Of a DNA stretch of 64,000 nt, positions 44,150 through 53,244 are shown in pieces; position 1 is the stretch's first letter, and each line of letters opens with the position of its first letter. Under the pieces are notes generated by a model. It saw only the letters and a list, made by a program, of their open reading frames with translations, was not told where the DNA came from and ran no database searches. Made by a program: the position numbers and the translations under genes. The DNA lies in NCBI GenBank assembly GCA_003330885.1, contig CP030277.1, positions 62,001 to 126,000 of the forward strand, given 5' to 3'. The stretch comes from Rhodobiaceae bacterium. GTDB taxonomy: Bacteria > Pseudomonadota > Alphaproteobacteria > Parvibaculales > Parvibaculaceae.

Positions 44150-44869
44150 ATGTCTGGGTCTTCCAAAGAATGGGCGATTGTTTTGTCTGTAGCACTGCTG
44201 CTTCATGCAGCTGCTGGGCTCATCTGGTGGTGGACACCCACGATCGTGTTCAAGGAGCCGGGTGCGAGCTCGATGCGCCTGGCACTGGCTCCAAGCAATG
44301 TTCCAAGTGATGACCGTTCAGAGACCGTACCACATGACGAGGATGAACCTGTTCTGCCTGAGCCTGAGGTTGAGCCTGTCCGAGAACCCGTGGTGCCGAC
44401 ACCACCGCGAGAGCCAGTGGTTGAGCCCATCGCCCCTTTGCCTGATCCAACGCCGCGGAGAGATGAGCAAAGCATTTCTGCTGAACAAGCAGCGTCAACG
44501 CCGTCACCAACCACGTCCGTCTCGACCACAGACCAAACCGGGCAGGCAAATGCGTCAGTCGGAATCTCGAACGCAAATATGGAAGCGGATTACCTGGCAA
44601 CGCTGGCAAGCTGGCTTGCGCGACACAAACGCTATCCCAGAGCCGCGCGACGCCGAAACCTTGAGGGCGTTGCGACATTGTCATTCACGGTAAACGCAGC
44701 GGGAAATGTGCTGCGCTACGCAGTGGTCAAATCCAGTGGCTATGAGGTGCTGGACCGTGAGGTCGAGAACATGCTGCAGCGGGCGGAACCTTTACCATCC
44801 CTGCCACAAGATCTGCGTCGCGCATCGTTGGACATCACCATCCCCATTCGCTTTGAACTTGCGCGTTAG
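44150..44869 (+). CDS. TonB-family energy transducer
   Basis: A 239-residue protein with one N-terminal membrane helix (WAIVLSVALLLHAAAGLIWWW, about 6-26), a Pro/Glu-rich periplasmic linker (VLPEPEVEPVREPVVPTPPREPVVEPIAPLP), and a C-terminal TonB domain (HKRYPRAARRRNLEGVATLSFTV, then AVVKSSGYEVLDREV and IPIRFEL, about 155-239). It couples the proton motive force to outer-membrane receptors with ExbBD, none of which are in view. It starts 6 nt after the ScfR stop, so it is likely cotranscribed with the regulator. Confidence 0.88.
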   Translation: MSGSSKEWAIVLSVALLLHAAAGLIWWWTPTIVFKEPGASSMRLALAPSNVPSDDRSETVPHDEDEPVLPEPEVEPVREPVVPTPPREPVVEPIAPLPDPTPRRDEQSISAEQAASTPSPTTSVSTTDQTGQANASVGISNANMEADYLATLASWLARHKRYPRAARRRNLEGVATLSFTVNAAGNVLRYAVVKSSGYEVLDREVENMLQRAEPLPSLPQDLRRASLDITIPIRFELAR

Positions 44870-44883
44870 GCAGGCGGCAGATC

Positions 44884-45846
44884 TCAGTCCGTTTTGGACG
44901 CGCCTGAGAATAGCGCGCGCAGAGTGCACCAGCTTACAAAGCTGATGATAAGCGTTGCGATTAGAAGGAGACTCACGGCGAGGAGGCCGGCCCCAATGTC
45001 AGGCTCGGGTGCCATGGCATATCGTTTGAGGGCAGCCCCTGCGAGAGCTGCAGAGGGGAAAGTGAAAGCCCACCAGGACATCTGGAAGGATAGGGCAAAG
45101 AACCGTCGCGCCATTGTGGCGAGAAGCAGGGCAATAAACAGCCCGGCAAAGAAGAGTCCTTCTGAGAGAGGGGTAAAAGCACCAGATAGCACCGCCGTCG
45201 ACGAGGCCGCCAATGCCGGCGGGGCAATCAACACAAAGAGGGTCGGCAAGAACTGTTGTGGCAACTGCCCATGAAAAAGAATGCGGTTCAGGACGACCGG
45301 AAGAAGTGCGAGCCAAAACAGAAGCGCCACAGCAAAGCAGAAGAGGGCGATCGTCAGGGAGCCATCATCGGGTAGGGTCGCAGGCACCACAAACAGTCCA
45401 GCGATCGGAACAAACATCGATGGGTTGGCTATGGTGATTTCAACATTGTGGACAATCCAGATCCGCAAAACAGAGATGGCCAGCCCGATATGCAGTATCG
45501 CTGCAAAACTCCACAATGGTGTGCTGACGCCAAAACTCTGCTGGTCAAGCCAGGAAGCCAGAAGCAACAGAGAGATGGTGAACCCGGGGAAAAAATTGGC
45601 GATATTGGTGTCGCAGAAATCCTCGACGGCGAGTTGGAAATGAAACGTCGCTTTGGCTGCATAGGCCAAAGTGACGATTGAACCAACAATAGCCGTTAGC
45701 ATGAATAGAGCGTGGGCGACGATAGCAGCATCTGGATAAAGCGAAGCTGCCAGCATCCAGGCACTTGCTAAACCGCCAAGGCCCATGCTGACGCCAAAAT
45801 AGGCAGGGGAAATGGTGTGTGAAATGGCTTTTAGCTTCTCAAACAT
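44884..45846 (-). CDS. TehA/SLAC1-like (TDT family) membrane protein
   Basis: A 320-residue integral membrane protein with about ten helices. The opening SPAYFGVSMGLGGLASAW and the rest of the helical pattern, with Gly and Phe in the middle of helices, match the TehA/SLAC1 anion channel and tellurite-resistance/dicarboxylate (TDT) family. A phenylalanine gate appears plausible in the fifth helix region, but I cannot place it surely. The start is ATG 45846, with a possible upstream in-frame codon at 45882. It is convergent with the TonB gene. Confidence 0.72.
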   Translation of the reverse strand: MFEKLKAISHTISPAYFGVSMGLGGLASAWMLAASLYPDAAIVAHALFMLTAIVGSIVTLAYAAKATFHFQLAVEDFCDTNIANFFPGFTISLLLLASWLDQQSFGVSTPLWSFAAILHIGLAISVLRIWIVHNVEITIANPSMFVPIAGLFVVPATLPDDGSLTIALFCFAVALLFWLALLPVVLNRILFHGQLPQQFLPTLFVLIAPPALAASSTAVLSGAFTPLSEGLFFAGLFIALLLATMARRFFALSFQMSWWAFTFPSAALAGAALKRYAMAPEPDIGAGLLAVSLLLIATLIISFVSWCTLRALFSGASKTD

Positions 45847-46041
45847 GCTGCACACTCTAGCCAGCCGCCTGGAAAGTGCCATTCACTTTTATGGATGCCT
45901 GCATGAGAACATGGTGAACGGAGTGTAAACGCTCTCCAAACCGATGGGACTAAACCGCTTGTTAGCGAATTGCCCGTAACGTCGCGATGTGAGTTCCTCA
46001 CCAACTGATGGAACGATGGTGATCGCAGGGCGAGAGTGTTT

Positions 46042-46830
46042 ATGGGCAACCCAAGAAGAAGATTTAGAATTGAAACCGTGAACATTCATACGCGCGATCG
46101 CGTTGAATCTGGCGAGCCTGTTGCACTCGCGACAGAAATGCATGTGCCAGATAGTGTTGCCTCAGAGCGTCATCAAGAGATTATGGATGCCATTGGTAAG
46201 CTTGGTCATTCCGTAGACACCAGCGCAGTCGCCGATCTGGCGCTTCCAGACGCAGCGCCTGATGCGCTGCTTGATAAATACAAAGAAGAGATCAAAGAGG
46301 CCGCCAAGCTCAAGTCTGAGCTGGATCTCATGCAGGCTGCCATTCAACGAACAAAGAGCGAGATTGTTGCGCTGCGCTATGATGGTGCATCGTCTGAACG
46401 CATCAGGTCAGTGACTGATGAGCTTGATGAGGTTGTTGCCGGCACCGAAGCAGCGACAGAGGGTATTCTGGGTGCGGTGGAATTGATCGATAGCAATGCT
46501 TCTGCCCTTGGCACAACGTTGACGGGTGTCGAGGCAAGCCAGGCACTTGAAATCCAGGAGCAGGTCGTCGCGATCTTTGAAGCCTGTAACTTTCAAGACA
46601 TTACCGGCCAACGGATTACCAAGGTCGTGAACGCTCTTCGCTATATTGAAGAGCGTATTGAAAGCATGCAGGTCATCTGGGGCGAATCTGGTTTTGACGG
46701 TGTTGAAGCGGCTGACGATGGAGCCGCTGGTGCTGACGTTCCAGAAGGGCGGGCCTTGGCCAGTGGACCTTCAATGCCAGAAGCAGATGACCGGGCAAGC
46801 CAGGCGGATATTGACGCGTTGTTCGACTAA
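46042..46830 (+). CDS. cheZ: CheZ-family phosphatase
   Basis: A 262-residue protein with a long helical body. The conserved CNFQDITGQRITKVVNALRYIEERI (about 182-206) carries the CheZ catalytic D-x-x-x-Q (DITGQ), equivalent to Asp143 and Gln147 of E. coli CheZ. The tail DDRASQADIDALFD resembles the CheY-binding C-terminal helix, separated from the body by a flexible acidic linker. It should dephosphorylate a CheY-like receiver, but no che genes lie in the window. ATG 46042 follows GAGAG; a GTG 6 nt upstream is in frame. It is convergent with the sensor-kinase-like gene. Confidence 0.85.
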   Translation: MGNPRRRFRIETVNIHTRDRVESGEPVALATEMHVPDSVASERHQEIMDAIGKLGHSVDTSAVADLALPDAAPDALLDKYKEEIKEAAKLKSELDLMQAAIQRTKSEIVALRYDGASSERIRSVTDELDEVVAGTEAATEGILGAVELIDSNASALGTTLTGVEASQALEIQEQVVAIFEACNFQDITGQRITKVVNALRYIEERIESMQVIWGESGFDGVEAADDGAAGADVPEGRALASGPSMPEADDRASQADIDALFD

Positions 46831-46930
46831 AGCGCTTCGCGCTAATGCGGTTCATAAAAGCAACAAAAGTGTGTAATCTCAGCGCTACTTTTGGTCGCGA
46901 AGGAACGCGAGACGCAGTAGCTGATCCGCG

Positions 46931-48490
46931 TCAGCGCACAAGCCTTGCAGCTGGCAAAATCATTTCAACGACAGCATGACCTTTTGAGGATCTCTCGATT
47001 GAGAGTGTGCCGCCGTGTAGCTCTGCAACTTTGCGTGTGAGCGACAGGGCGAGTCCCATGTCCCGCGGTCGGCTGCGCCCCTCAGCACTGACAAATGGGT
47101 CTTCAACCAAGGCGCAGGCATCTTGGGTGATGTCGTCATAGGGAAGGGCCATTTCAGCACCGGTTGGACTGTTAATAGCGGCTTGAATGGTCAGGGACTG
47201 ATTGATCTCACTCACACCCAATTCGATGCGTGAACCGGTTCCAGTTGTGTGCAGCAGCTCTGTGATGAGGCGGAAGATACCCTGGCGCAGCTTCTTGGCA
47301 TCCCCACGAAATCCGGGCACATCAGCGCATGATTGCAACGATAGCGTCACGCCTGCCTCGGCCGCCCGTCGGCTCTGCGCAGTCACAACAGTCTCAAGGA
47401 GCGCGTCAAGGTTGCAGATGTCGTTTGCTAGGGACGTGTCATCAGGCTCTGACTCAGCAACGCTGAGAAGATCCTCAATCATGTCCAGCAGCATTGTGCC
47501 GGATTGGTGTATGTCCTGGGCATAGTCCCGGTACCGCTCTGCGAGCGGCCCAAACTGGGCATCCTTCATGATCTCGGAGAAGCCAATAATGTGCGTGAGC
47601 GGTGTGCGCAGGTCGTGATTGACGTTGGAGAAAAAGCTGTTTGTACGCCGCTCTGAAGTGAGACCTTGCTTCTCCGCATCGCGGATCGTTCGTTCCAGGT
47701 GCTTGCGCACAGTGGTGTCTGTAAACGCTGCTACCCGCGCAGGCTGTCCACCCCATTCGGTTTCAACAATCCGGAGGTCAGCCGTACGTTCTTCGCCATT
47801 TGGGTGCTTGATCCGGATATCACGTTCTCCAGGCGTCGTCGGCATGTCCAGTCGCTCGCCGGCCAGAGATTCCAGTGGACGACCCAAAAGATCAGCCGCA
47901 GCTGAGTTGGCGAAGGCAACTTTGCCGTCATTATCGAGAATGACCATGGCGTCCGCGGCTTCTTGCACCACAGTCACGGGCACCGGCTCGTCAGATGTCT
48001 CCTCTGCCACTGCTTCTGGTGCAGGCAAAGGAGATAGCGCTTTAAGCCGAGTAAATCGGGCGATCGCAATGGCTGTCGGCGTCAGCAAATCTTCCGCATG
48101 AAAGGCATCAAAGATACAGGCATCGTCCGCACCCTGTTTGATGGCTCGTGCGGCTGTCGCGTGGTTAAAGACGTGGGTTTCAAACAGCGCGATCACAGGC
48201 ACGTCTGGGCCAAGACTCACAACCCGCGCTAAGGCGTCGAAATCGCGGTCCGACCCAATCCCCATATCGTACAAAATGGCGTCGAGCCCTGGCGCAAGCA
48301 GGGGGGCGATACCGCGTGATCGAGCGACTGGGGAGATATCGGCGTCTAGACCGTCAAAAATTGAGCCGGGCAGAGCAGCATCGCTCACCAGCGCAAGCGA
48401 AAGGCGCGCAGGAGCAGGCTGAAGACTGGCGGTTACCGCCTGCTGAGCAGACGACCCTACGGCTGAAGGGGTGGGGGCGGATCGAATCAT
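46931..48490 (-). CDS. PAS-domain sensor histidine kinase-like protein with degenerate domains
   Basis: A 519-residue soluble protein. Residues 30-150 look like a receiver (LYDMGIGSDRDFDAL with a candidate phospho-Asp) that lacks the conserved Lys. A PAS domain follows (about 170-270, DAMVILDNDGKVAFANSAAADLLGR), then a HisKA domain with the phosphorylatable His in VNHDLRTPLTHIIGF. The ATPase region is eroded: the N box reads LITELLHTTG without its Asn, no D-x-G-x-G is visible, and the G2 box is GLALSL. It may be a pseudokinase or a His phosphotransfer protein, as alphaproteobacterial ChpT is. It faces cheZ convergently. Confidence 0.8.
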   Translation of the reverse strand: MIRSAPTPSAVGSSAQQAVTASLQPAPARLSLALVSDAALPGSIFDGLDADISPVARSRGIAPLLAPGLDAILYDMGIGSDRDFDALARVVSLGPDVPVIALFETHVFNHATAARAIKQGADDACIFDAFHAEDLLTPTAIAIARFTRLKALSPLPAPEAVAEETSDEPVPVTVVQEAADAMVILDNDGKVAFANSAAADLLGRPLESLAGERLDMPTTPGERDIRIKHPNGEERTADLRIVETEWGGQPARVAAFTDTTVRKHLERTIRDAEKQGLTSERRTNSFFSNVNHDLRTPLTHIIGFSEIMKDAQFGPLAERYRDYAQDIHQSGTMLLDMIEDLLSVAESEPDDTSLANDICNLDALLETVVTAQSRRAAEAGVTLSLQSCADVPGFRGDAKKLRQGIFRLITELLHTTGTGSRIELGVSEINQSLTIQAAINSPTGAEMALPYDDITQDACALVEDPFVSAEGRSRPRDMGLALSLTRKVAELHGGTLSIERSSKGHAVVEMILPAARLVR

Positions 48491-48722
48491 TCGATGGTCT
48501 CATCATTAAGCTTTCGCTAACCATGAGGCCTGCTTGGTAAACAGAGCGTAAAGAAAAGCGCTATTTAGGTGCTTTTCGGCGAATAAGCACAAGTCAAATA
48601 CGGACCGCTGAGGCGTAGTTTTTCTTTTGTTTTCATGACTTTACAACGCCTGCCCGAAGGCAGACGCTATCCTTGCCAATCCCTTAACAGTTAACTTCTT
48701 GGTAAGCGCTAAAGATCGCTGC

Positions 48723-49181
48723 CTAGGTTTTTGCGGGCTTTGGCAGAATGAGGCGCCCATCATCCTCGAATTTCCAATAGGGATTGAAGGCGACTTCCCA
48801 GGCATGCCCATCTGGATCAGCGAAATAGCCCGAATACCCGCCCCAGAAGGCTTTATGCGCGGGTTTCAGGACTTTAGCCCCATAAGGTGCGCCCTTGTCG
48901 CCAATCAGGGCCAGGAGCTCATCCACTTCAGCTTCGCTCCGCGCATTATAGGCAACCGCGAAGCCCTGATAGCCCGCTGCCGGGACAGTTGTATCGAGGT
49001 CAGCATCTTTCGCGAGCTCTTCATGCCCAAACAGCCCGAAAACAAACCCGCCAGCGTCATAGGCAGTCATGCCTTCTGTCATGAATGGCTGCCAGCCCAA
49101 CAGGTCTTCATAGAAGGACCGGGTCCGTGCCATATCGGACGTTCCAAAAGTGATGATGCTGTAGCGTTGTTCCATGGACAT
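48723..49181 (-). CDS. VOC/glyoxalase-fold protein
   Basis: A 152-residue vicinal-oxygen-chelate protein made of paired beta-alpha-beta-beta-beta modules. It starts YSIITFGTSDMARTRSFYEDLLGWQP (about 5-30) and ends WGGYSGYFADPDGHAWEVAFNPYW, where the D-P-D-G-H...E pattern carries metal-ligand-like residues. ATG 49181 has GGGAGA 3-4 nt upstream. Members are lyases, dioxygenases or resistance proteins; no specificity can be given. It is divergent from hisS. Confidence 0.9.
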   Translation of the reverse strand: MSMEQRYSIITFGTSDMARTRSFYEDLLGWQPFMTEGMTAYDAGGFVFGLFGHEELAKDADLDTTVPAAGYQGFAVAYNARSEAEVDELLALIGDKGAPYGAKVLKPAHKAFWGGYSGYFADPDGHAWEVAFNPYWKFEDDGRLILPKPAKT

Positions 49182-49380
49182 TTTTCTCCCTGTTTTGGGG
49201 CATTGGAACATAAGTGGAACATTTCAACAAGGACTCGCAACGAAAATCCAAAAGAGTCTGAGACTGCAAAGGTTTGCCTCGCGAGGGAGGCTTGCGGCGG
49301 CTGCGGGCTTGCGTTACCACTGCGCGGCTCAAGAGTAGCAAAAGTCCGGGCAAGAGCGGCAAGACCCAAAGCAGCGAAAA

Positions 49381-50883
49381 ATGGCGAAAAAGAAAAAGAC
49401 ATTTCGCCCCAAGGCACGCGTGCCAAAGGGGTTGAGGGATATTCCCGCGGCAACGGTCCGCGCGGAAGGTGCCATGCTTGCGCGTATCCGGGAGGTTTAC
49501 GAGCTTTATGGCTTCGAGCCTCTGGAGACATCGGCCTTCGAATATGCCGATGCGCTTGGGAAGTTTCTGCCAGATGAAGACCGCCCAAATGAAGGTGTGT
49601 TCTCCTTTCAGGATGACGACGATCAATGGTTGTCGCTCCGCTACGACCTGACCGCGCCGCTCGCCCGTTTTGTGGCTGAGAATTACGACGGTTTGCCAAA
49701 ACCATTCCGGCGCTACCAGACGGGTCCCGTCTGGCGAAATGAAAAGCCAGGACCAGGTCGTTTCCGTCAGTTTACGCAGTTTGATGCAGATACGGTGGGC
49801 GCTCCCGGCCCCGCGGCGGACGCTGAAATGTGCATGATGGCCGCCGACTGCCTGGAGGCTCTGGGCATCCCGCGCAGTTCCTATGTCATGCGCGTCAACA
49901 ACCGCAAAGTGCTTGACGGTGTCTTCGAGACCTGCGGCATCGTTGGCGAAGGCCCAGAGTTCGAAAAACAACACCTCACCGTTATGCGCGCCATCGATAA
50001 GCTCGACCGGTTGGGAAGTGACGGCGTGCGTCTTCTTCTCGGCCCAGGACGCAAAGATGAGTCTGGCGACTTCACCGAAGGCGCTGGACTCTCCGACGAC
50101 CAGATTGAGCGCATCATCGCCTTCACAGAATCGGGCGGTGGCACGCGCGCTGCTGTATGCAGCGCAATGGAAGGTCTTGTTGGCGAGAGCGACATTGGCC
50201 GCGAAGGGGTCGCGGAGCTCCGTGAAATCGATGCGCTGCTTACCGCCGTTGGCTATGAAGAAGACCGCATTGCGTTTGATCCAGCAGTCGTCCGCGGCCT
50301 TGGCTACTACACAGGGCCTGTCTACGAAGCGGAACTCACCTTTGAAGCAACGGACGAAGAGGGCCAGCAGCGTCGCTTCGGATCGGTTGGCGGCGGTGGG
50401 CGCTATGATGATCTCGTGGAGCGCTTCAAAGGCGTGAAAGTGCCAGCGACCGGGTTTTCAATTGGTGTCAGCCGTCTGTTTGCAGCACTTGAAGCTCTGG
50501 ACAAGATTGAAGAAAACACAGTTGCAGCCCCCGTCATCGTTCTCGTGATGGATAAGGAAGCCATGCCTGGCTATCAGAAGATGGTGAGTGAGCTTCGCTC
50601 TGCAGGCATTCGCGCCGAGCTTTATCTCGGCGGGTCAGGCATGCGCGCTCAGGTGAAATATGCCGACCGTCGTGGTGCACCCATTGTCGTCATTGAAGGT
50701 GAGGATGAGCGCCAAAAAGGTGAAGTCACGCTGAAAGACCTGATCCTCGGCGCGGAAAAGTCAGAAGAAATCACAGACAATGCGGAATGGCGGGAAAGCG
50801 CCCATGCACAGGTTTCTGTGCCGCGGACCGTACTCGTTGATCATGTGCAGGAAATTCTCGGCCGACATAGCAAGGCTCACTGA
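49381..50883 (+). CDS. hisS: histidyl-tRNA synthetase, alphaproteobacterial type
   Basis: A 500-residue class II aminoacyl-tRNA synthetase that charges tRNA-His. Motif 1 lies near [15 protein letters not shown]; motif 2 is [32 protein letters not shown] (about 107-139); motif 3 is in [14 protein letters not shown] (about 357-370). The HisA region reads [16 protein letters not shown] instead of the more usual G-L-D-Y-Y. A basic tail ([17 protein letters not shown]) opens the protein. It precedes hisZ and hisG in the same direction. The sequence is clearly HisRS, of a divergent type. Confidence 0.94.
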   Translation: MAKKKKTFRPKARVPKGLRDIPAATVRAEGAMLARIREVYELYGFEPLETSAFEYADALGKFLPDEDRPNEGVFSFQDDDDQWLSLRYDLTAPLARFVAENYDGLPKPFRRYQTGPVWRNEKPGPGRFRQFTQFDADTVGAPGPAADAEMCMMAADCLEALGIPRSSYVMRVNNRKVLDGVFETCGIVGEGPEFEKQHLTVMRAIDKLDRLGSDGVRLLLGPGRKDESGDFTEGAGLSDDQIERIIAFTESGGGTRAAVCSAMEGLVGESDIGREGVAELREIDALLTAVGYEEDRIAFDPAVVRGLGYYTGPVYEAELTFEATDEEGQQRRFGSVGGGGRYDDLVERFKGVKVPATGFSIGVSRLFAALEALDKIEENTVAAPVIVLVMDKEAMPGYQKMVSELRSAGIRAELYLGGSGMRAQVKYADRRGAPIVVIEGEDERQKGEVTLKDLILGAEKSEEITDNAEWRESAHAQVSVPRTVLVDHVQEILGRHSKAH

Positions 50884-50977
50884 CACGCTGGCACCCGCTG
50901 GCGGTCATGTGGGCCTGACAGGCGACACTCTTTCAGAATTCTTTGCATTTCCATGTTAGACAGGAGCCCGTGATCAT

Positions 50978-51027
50978 GTTCCCAGAGCGTTACCAGGTGA
51001 AGTGTTGTGACTTCACCGTCCGGGAAC
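50978..51027 (+). promoter_or_regulatory. structured leader upstream of hisZ
   Basis: GGTGAAGT at 50996-51003 pairs with ACTTCACC at 51010-51017 over a 6-nt loop, and an outer GTTCCC (50978-50983) matches GGGAAC (51022-51027). The element sits in the 168-nt hisS-hisZ gap, 25 nt before the first possible start of hisZ. There is no run of His codons, so it is not a classic attenuator; it could be a processing site or a regulatory leader. Confidence 0.4.
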
Positions 51028-51052
51028 GCGCTAAAGAAGGTTCCAGGGAACG

Positions 51053-52249
51053 GTGCGGGATGAAACCATGACAAGCATTTCCAGCAGTGGGGACGAGCTC
51101 AAGGCACGCGAGCAACAGGCAGCGGCCGTTCGGGCATCCTTCGAAGCAGCCTCATTTGAACCTGTAACCGCACCTGTTCTCCAGCCCGCCGATATTTTTC
51201 TGGACCGGTCGGGCGAAGACATCAGACGGCGCACCTACCTGTTTACAGATGCGGGCGGCCAGGAGCTTTGTCTCCGACCAGAACTCACCATTCCCGTCTG
51301 CCGTTTATACCTTGAAAATGATCCGGAAGGCGCAACCCCTCGACGTCTATGTGCCAGCGGGCCCGTTTACCGCTACCAGCCTGCGGGCTCTGAAAAGCTG
51401 AGCGAATACAATCAGTGTGGCCTTGAAATTTTGGGGACCGTTGATGAGGCGGCGGCCGATGCCGAAATTACCCGCCTGGGCGTTGCCGCGGTCGAAGCCG
51501 CAGGTCTAACAGACTTTCAGTTGGCGCTGGGGGATCTCTCTCTCTTTGATGCGCTGATTGATGCGATCAACATTCCCAACGGCTGGAAAGGACGCTTGCG
51601 ACGTCAGTTCTGGCGACCGGACTTTTTTGCAAATCTGTTGAGGGATCTCTCAAACGGCGAGGGACAGGCAAATGGTGAAGACCAGCATGGTCTATTGTCT
51701 GTTCTGGTCGGCCTTGATGAAAAACAGGCCACGACGCTTCTAACAGACGTCTTAAAGCTCGGCGGCATCGCCCCCGTAGGCGGGCGTGGTGTAGACGAGA
51801 TTGCCAGTCGTTTGCTTGAGAAGGCAGGTGAGGCGACGACAGAACAGATGCCAAAGGAAGCTGCAGGGATCATTGCCGCTTATATGAAGATCTCTGTTCC
51901 GGCGTCCGACGCGGTTGATCAGGTCGGAAACCTTCTCAAAAAGAACGGCATTCTTGCCGACGCTGCGCTTGAGAAACTGGCGGTTCGTCTGACAGCAATC
52001 TCGGATGCGGGGGTCGATCTTGGACGTGCGACCTTCTCCACAGGGTTTGGTCGGAAGCTGGAATATTATACGGGCCACGTTTTCGAACTACGTGTGCCCG
52101 AACTTGGCAATGACGCGGTGATTATGGGCGGTGGTCGGTATGATAGCCTCTTGCAGAGCCTCGGTGCGCCGCAACCTGTTCAGGCCGTCGGATGTGCCAT
52201 CGCGTTGGAAAGGCTCTTTCAGGCGACCAATAAGGGAGAAGTAGAATGA
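51053..52249 (+). CDS. hisZ: ATP phosphoribosyltransferase regulatory subunit
   Basis: A 398-residue HisRS paralogue without tRNA-charging function that forms a complex with HisG in the first step of histidine synthesis. It keeps the class II catalytic fold (LQPADIFLDRSGEDIRRRTYLF, LCLRPELTIPVCRLYL, YQPAGSEKLSEYNQCGLEILG) and has GRKLEYYTGHVFELRVPE, but lacks the HisRS anticodon-binding domain. Its stop overlaps the hisG start by 4 nt (ATGA), a clear sign of coupling. The start may be GTG 51053 or ATG 51068. Confidence 0.93.
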   Translation: MRDETMTSISSSGDELKAREQQAAAVRASFEAASFEPVTAPVLQPADIFLDRSGEDIRRRTYLFTDAGGQELCLRPELTIPVCRLYLENDPEGATPRRLCASGPVYRYQPAGSEKLSEYNQCGLEILGTVDEAAADAEITRLGVAAVEAAGLTDFQLALGDLSLFDALIDAINIPNGWKGRLRRQFWRPDFFANLLRDLSNGEGQANGEDQHGLLSVLVGLDEKQATTLLTDVLKLGGIAPVGGRGVDEIASRLLEKAGEATTEQMPKEAAGIIAAYMKISVPASDAVDQVGNLLKKNGILADAALEKLAVRLTAISDAGVDLGRATFSTGFGRKLEYYTGHVFELRVPELGNDAVIMGGGRYDSLLQSLGAPQPVQAVGCAIALERLFQATNKGEVE

Positions 52250-53226
52250 GCACCGACAAACTCATTTTGGGTCTCCCCTCCAAGGGTCGTCTTCAGGAGA
52301 ATGCCTCTGAGTTTTTCAAGCGAGCAGGACTCAAAGTCTCCAAACATGGCGGGCGCGGCTATACCGGCACGCTAAAAGGCGTCTCCGGCGTCGAGATTGC
52401 CTTCCTGTCGGCATCTGAAATTGCTGGAAACCTGGAGCAGGGCACCATCCATTTCGGGATTACCGGTGAAGACCTGATCCGGGAAAAGCTTGCCGCCCCT
52501 GACCAGAGCGTTGAGCTGCTGCTCAAACTTGGGTTCGGTCACGCTGACGTGGTGGTCGCGGTTCCGCAGAGCTGGATTGATGTCGACAAGATGTCTGACC
52601 TGGACGATGTAGCATTGGCGTTTCACGCAAAGCGCGGCAAGCGCCTGCGGGTGGCAACGAAATATTTCAATCTCACACGCATGTTCTTTGCAGACCATGG
52701 GATCAATGATTACCGCATTGTGGAGAGCCTGGGCGCAACGGAAGGCGCGCCAGCGGCTGGTTCCGCAGAAGCCATTGTTGATATCACATCGACAGGGGCG
52801 ACCCTGGTTGCGAATAATCTGAAGATCCTCGACGACGGGGTTATGCTTCGCAGTGAAGCCAACCTCGTGGCATCCCTGAATGCCGATTGGGGCGATGTGT
52901 CACTCGCAGCAGCGCGGGTAATCCTCGACCGCTTGGATGCAAGAGATCGCGCGGAGAACCACATGCTTGTTGCTGCACGTGGACCATTTGATCCAGCAAC
53001 GATGGCGGAAGATCTGGACCGTCATTATCAGTGCGCTGCGGACGTGATCAGCGCGTTTGCCGGCGGAGGGGAAGTGCGGGTGATCTGTCCGACAGCGCAG
53101 GTTCAGGCGGTTGCTGATCACCTGCGTCAGGCAGGGGCGGAAACCGTGTCAGCCAGCAAGGCGGACTATCTCTTCGCGGCGGAGAATGTGCTGCACGACC
53201 AGCTGCTGAAACGCCTGGGCCGCTAG
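52246..53226 (+). CDS. hisG: ATP phosphoribosyltransferase
   Basis: A 326-residue HisG that joins ATP to PRPP in the first committed step of histidine synthesis. LILGLPSKGRLQENASEFFKRAGL is the start, GVEIAFLSASEIAGNLEQGTIHFGITGEDLIRE (about 46-78) and VDITSTGATLVANNLKILDDG (about 180-200) are the catalytic and PRPP-loop regions. At 326 residues it is longer than the short HisG (about 210-230) usually paired with HisZ, as is common in alphaproteobacteria. Coupled to hisZ (4-nt overlap). Confidence 0.94.
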   Translation: MSTDKLILGLPSKGRLQENASEFFKRAGLKVSKHGGRGYTGTLKGVSGVEIAFLSASEIAGNLEQGTIHFGITGEDLIREKLAAPDQSVELLLKLGFGHADVVVAVPQSWIDVDKMSDLDDVALAFHAKRGKRLRVATKYFNLTRMFFADHGINDYRIVESLGATEGAPAAGSAEAIVDITSTGATLVANNLKILDDGVMLRSEANLVASLNADWGDVSLAAARVILDRLDARDRAENHMLVAARGPFDPATMAEDLDRHYQCAADVISAFAGGGEVRVICPTAQVQAVADHLRQAGAETVSASKADYLFAAENVLHDQLLKRLGR

Positions 53227-53235
53227 AACGCGGCC
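53218..53235. terminator. hairpin at the convergent ends of hisG and the SDR
   Basis: GGCCGC (53218-53223) and GCGGCC (53230-53235) form a 6-bp stem over a 6-nt loop, overlapping the hisG stop. There is no clear U-run, so termination is only suspected. Confidence 0.35.
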
Positions 53236-53244
53236 TCGGTAGTA

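Noticed and set aside
46832-46844. AGCGC-TTC-GCGCT hairpin between cheZ and the kinase gene
   Set aside because: A 5-bp stem without a U-run is too weak to call a terminator.
48553-48576. AAAAGCGC/GTGCTTTT hairpin as a terminator of the VOC gene
   Set aside because: It lies about 150 nt past the stop, has a mismatch, and is close to the sensor-kinase start, so the assignment is too weak.
49277-49286. Short palindrome CCTCGCGAGG before hisS
   Set aside because: A 10-bp G+C-rich palindrome is expected often at this base composition, and no regulator is suggested.
50884-51052. Histidine attenuator leader peptide before hisZG
   Set aside because: No short frame with a run of His codons is visible in the gap, and the hairpin lacks a following U-run.
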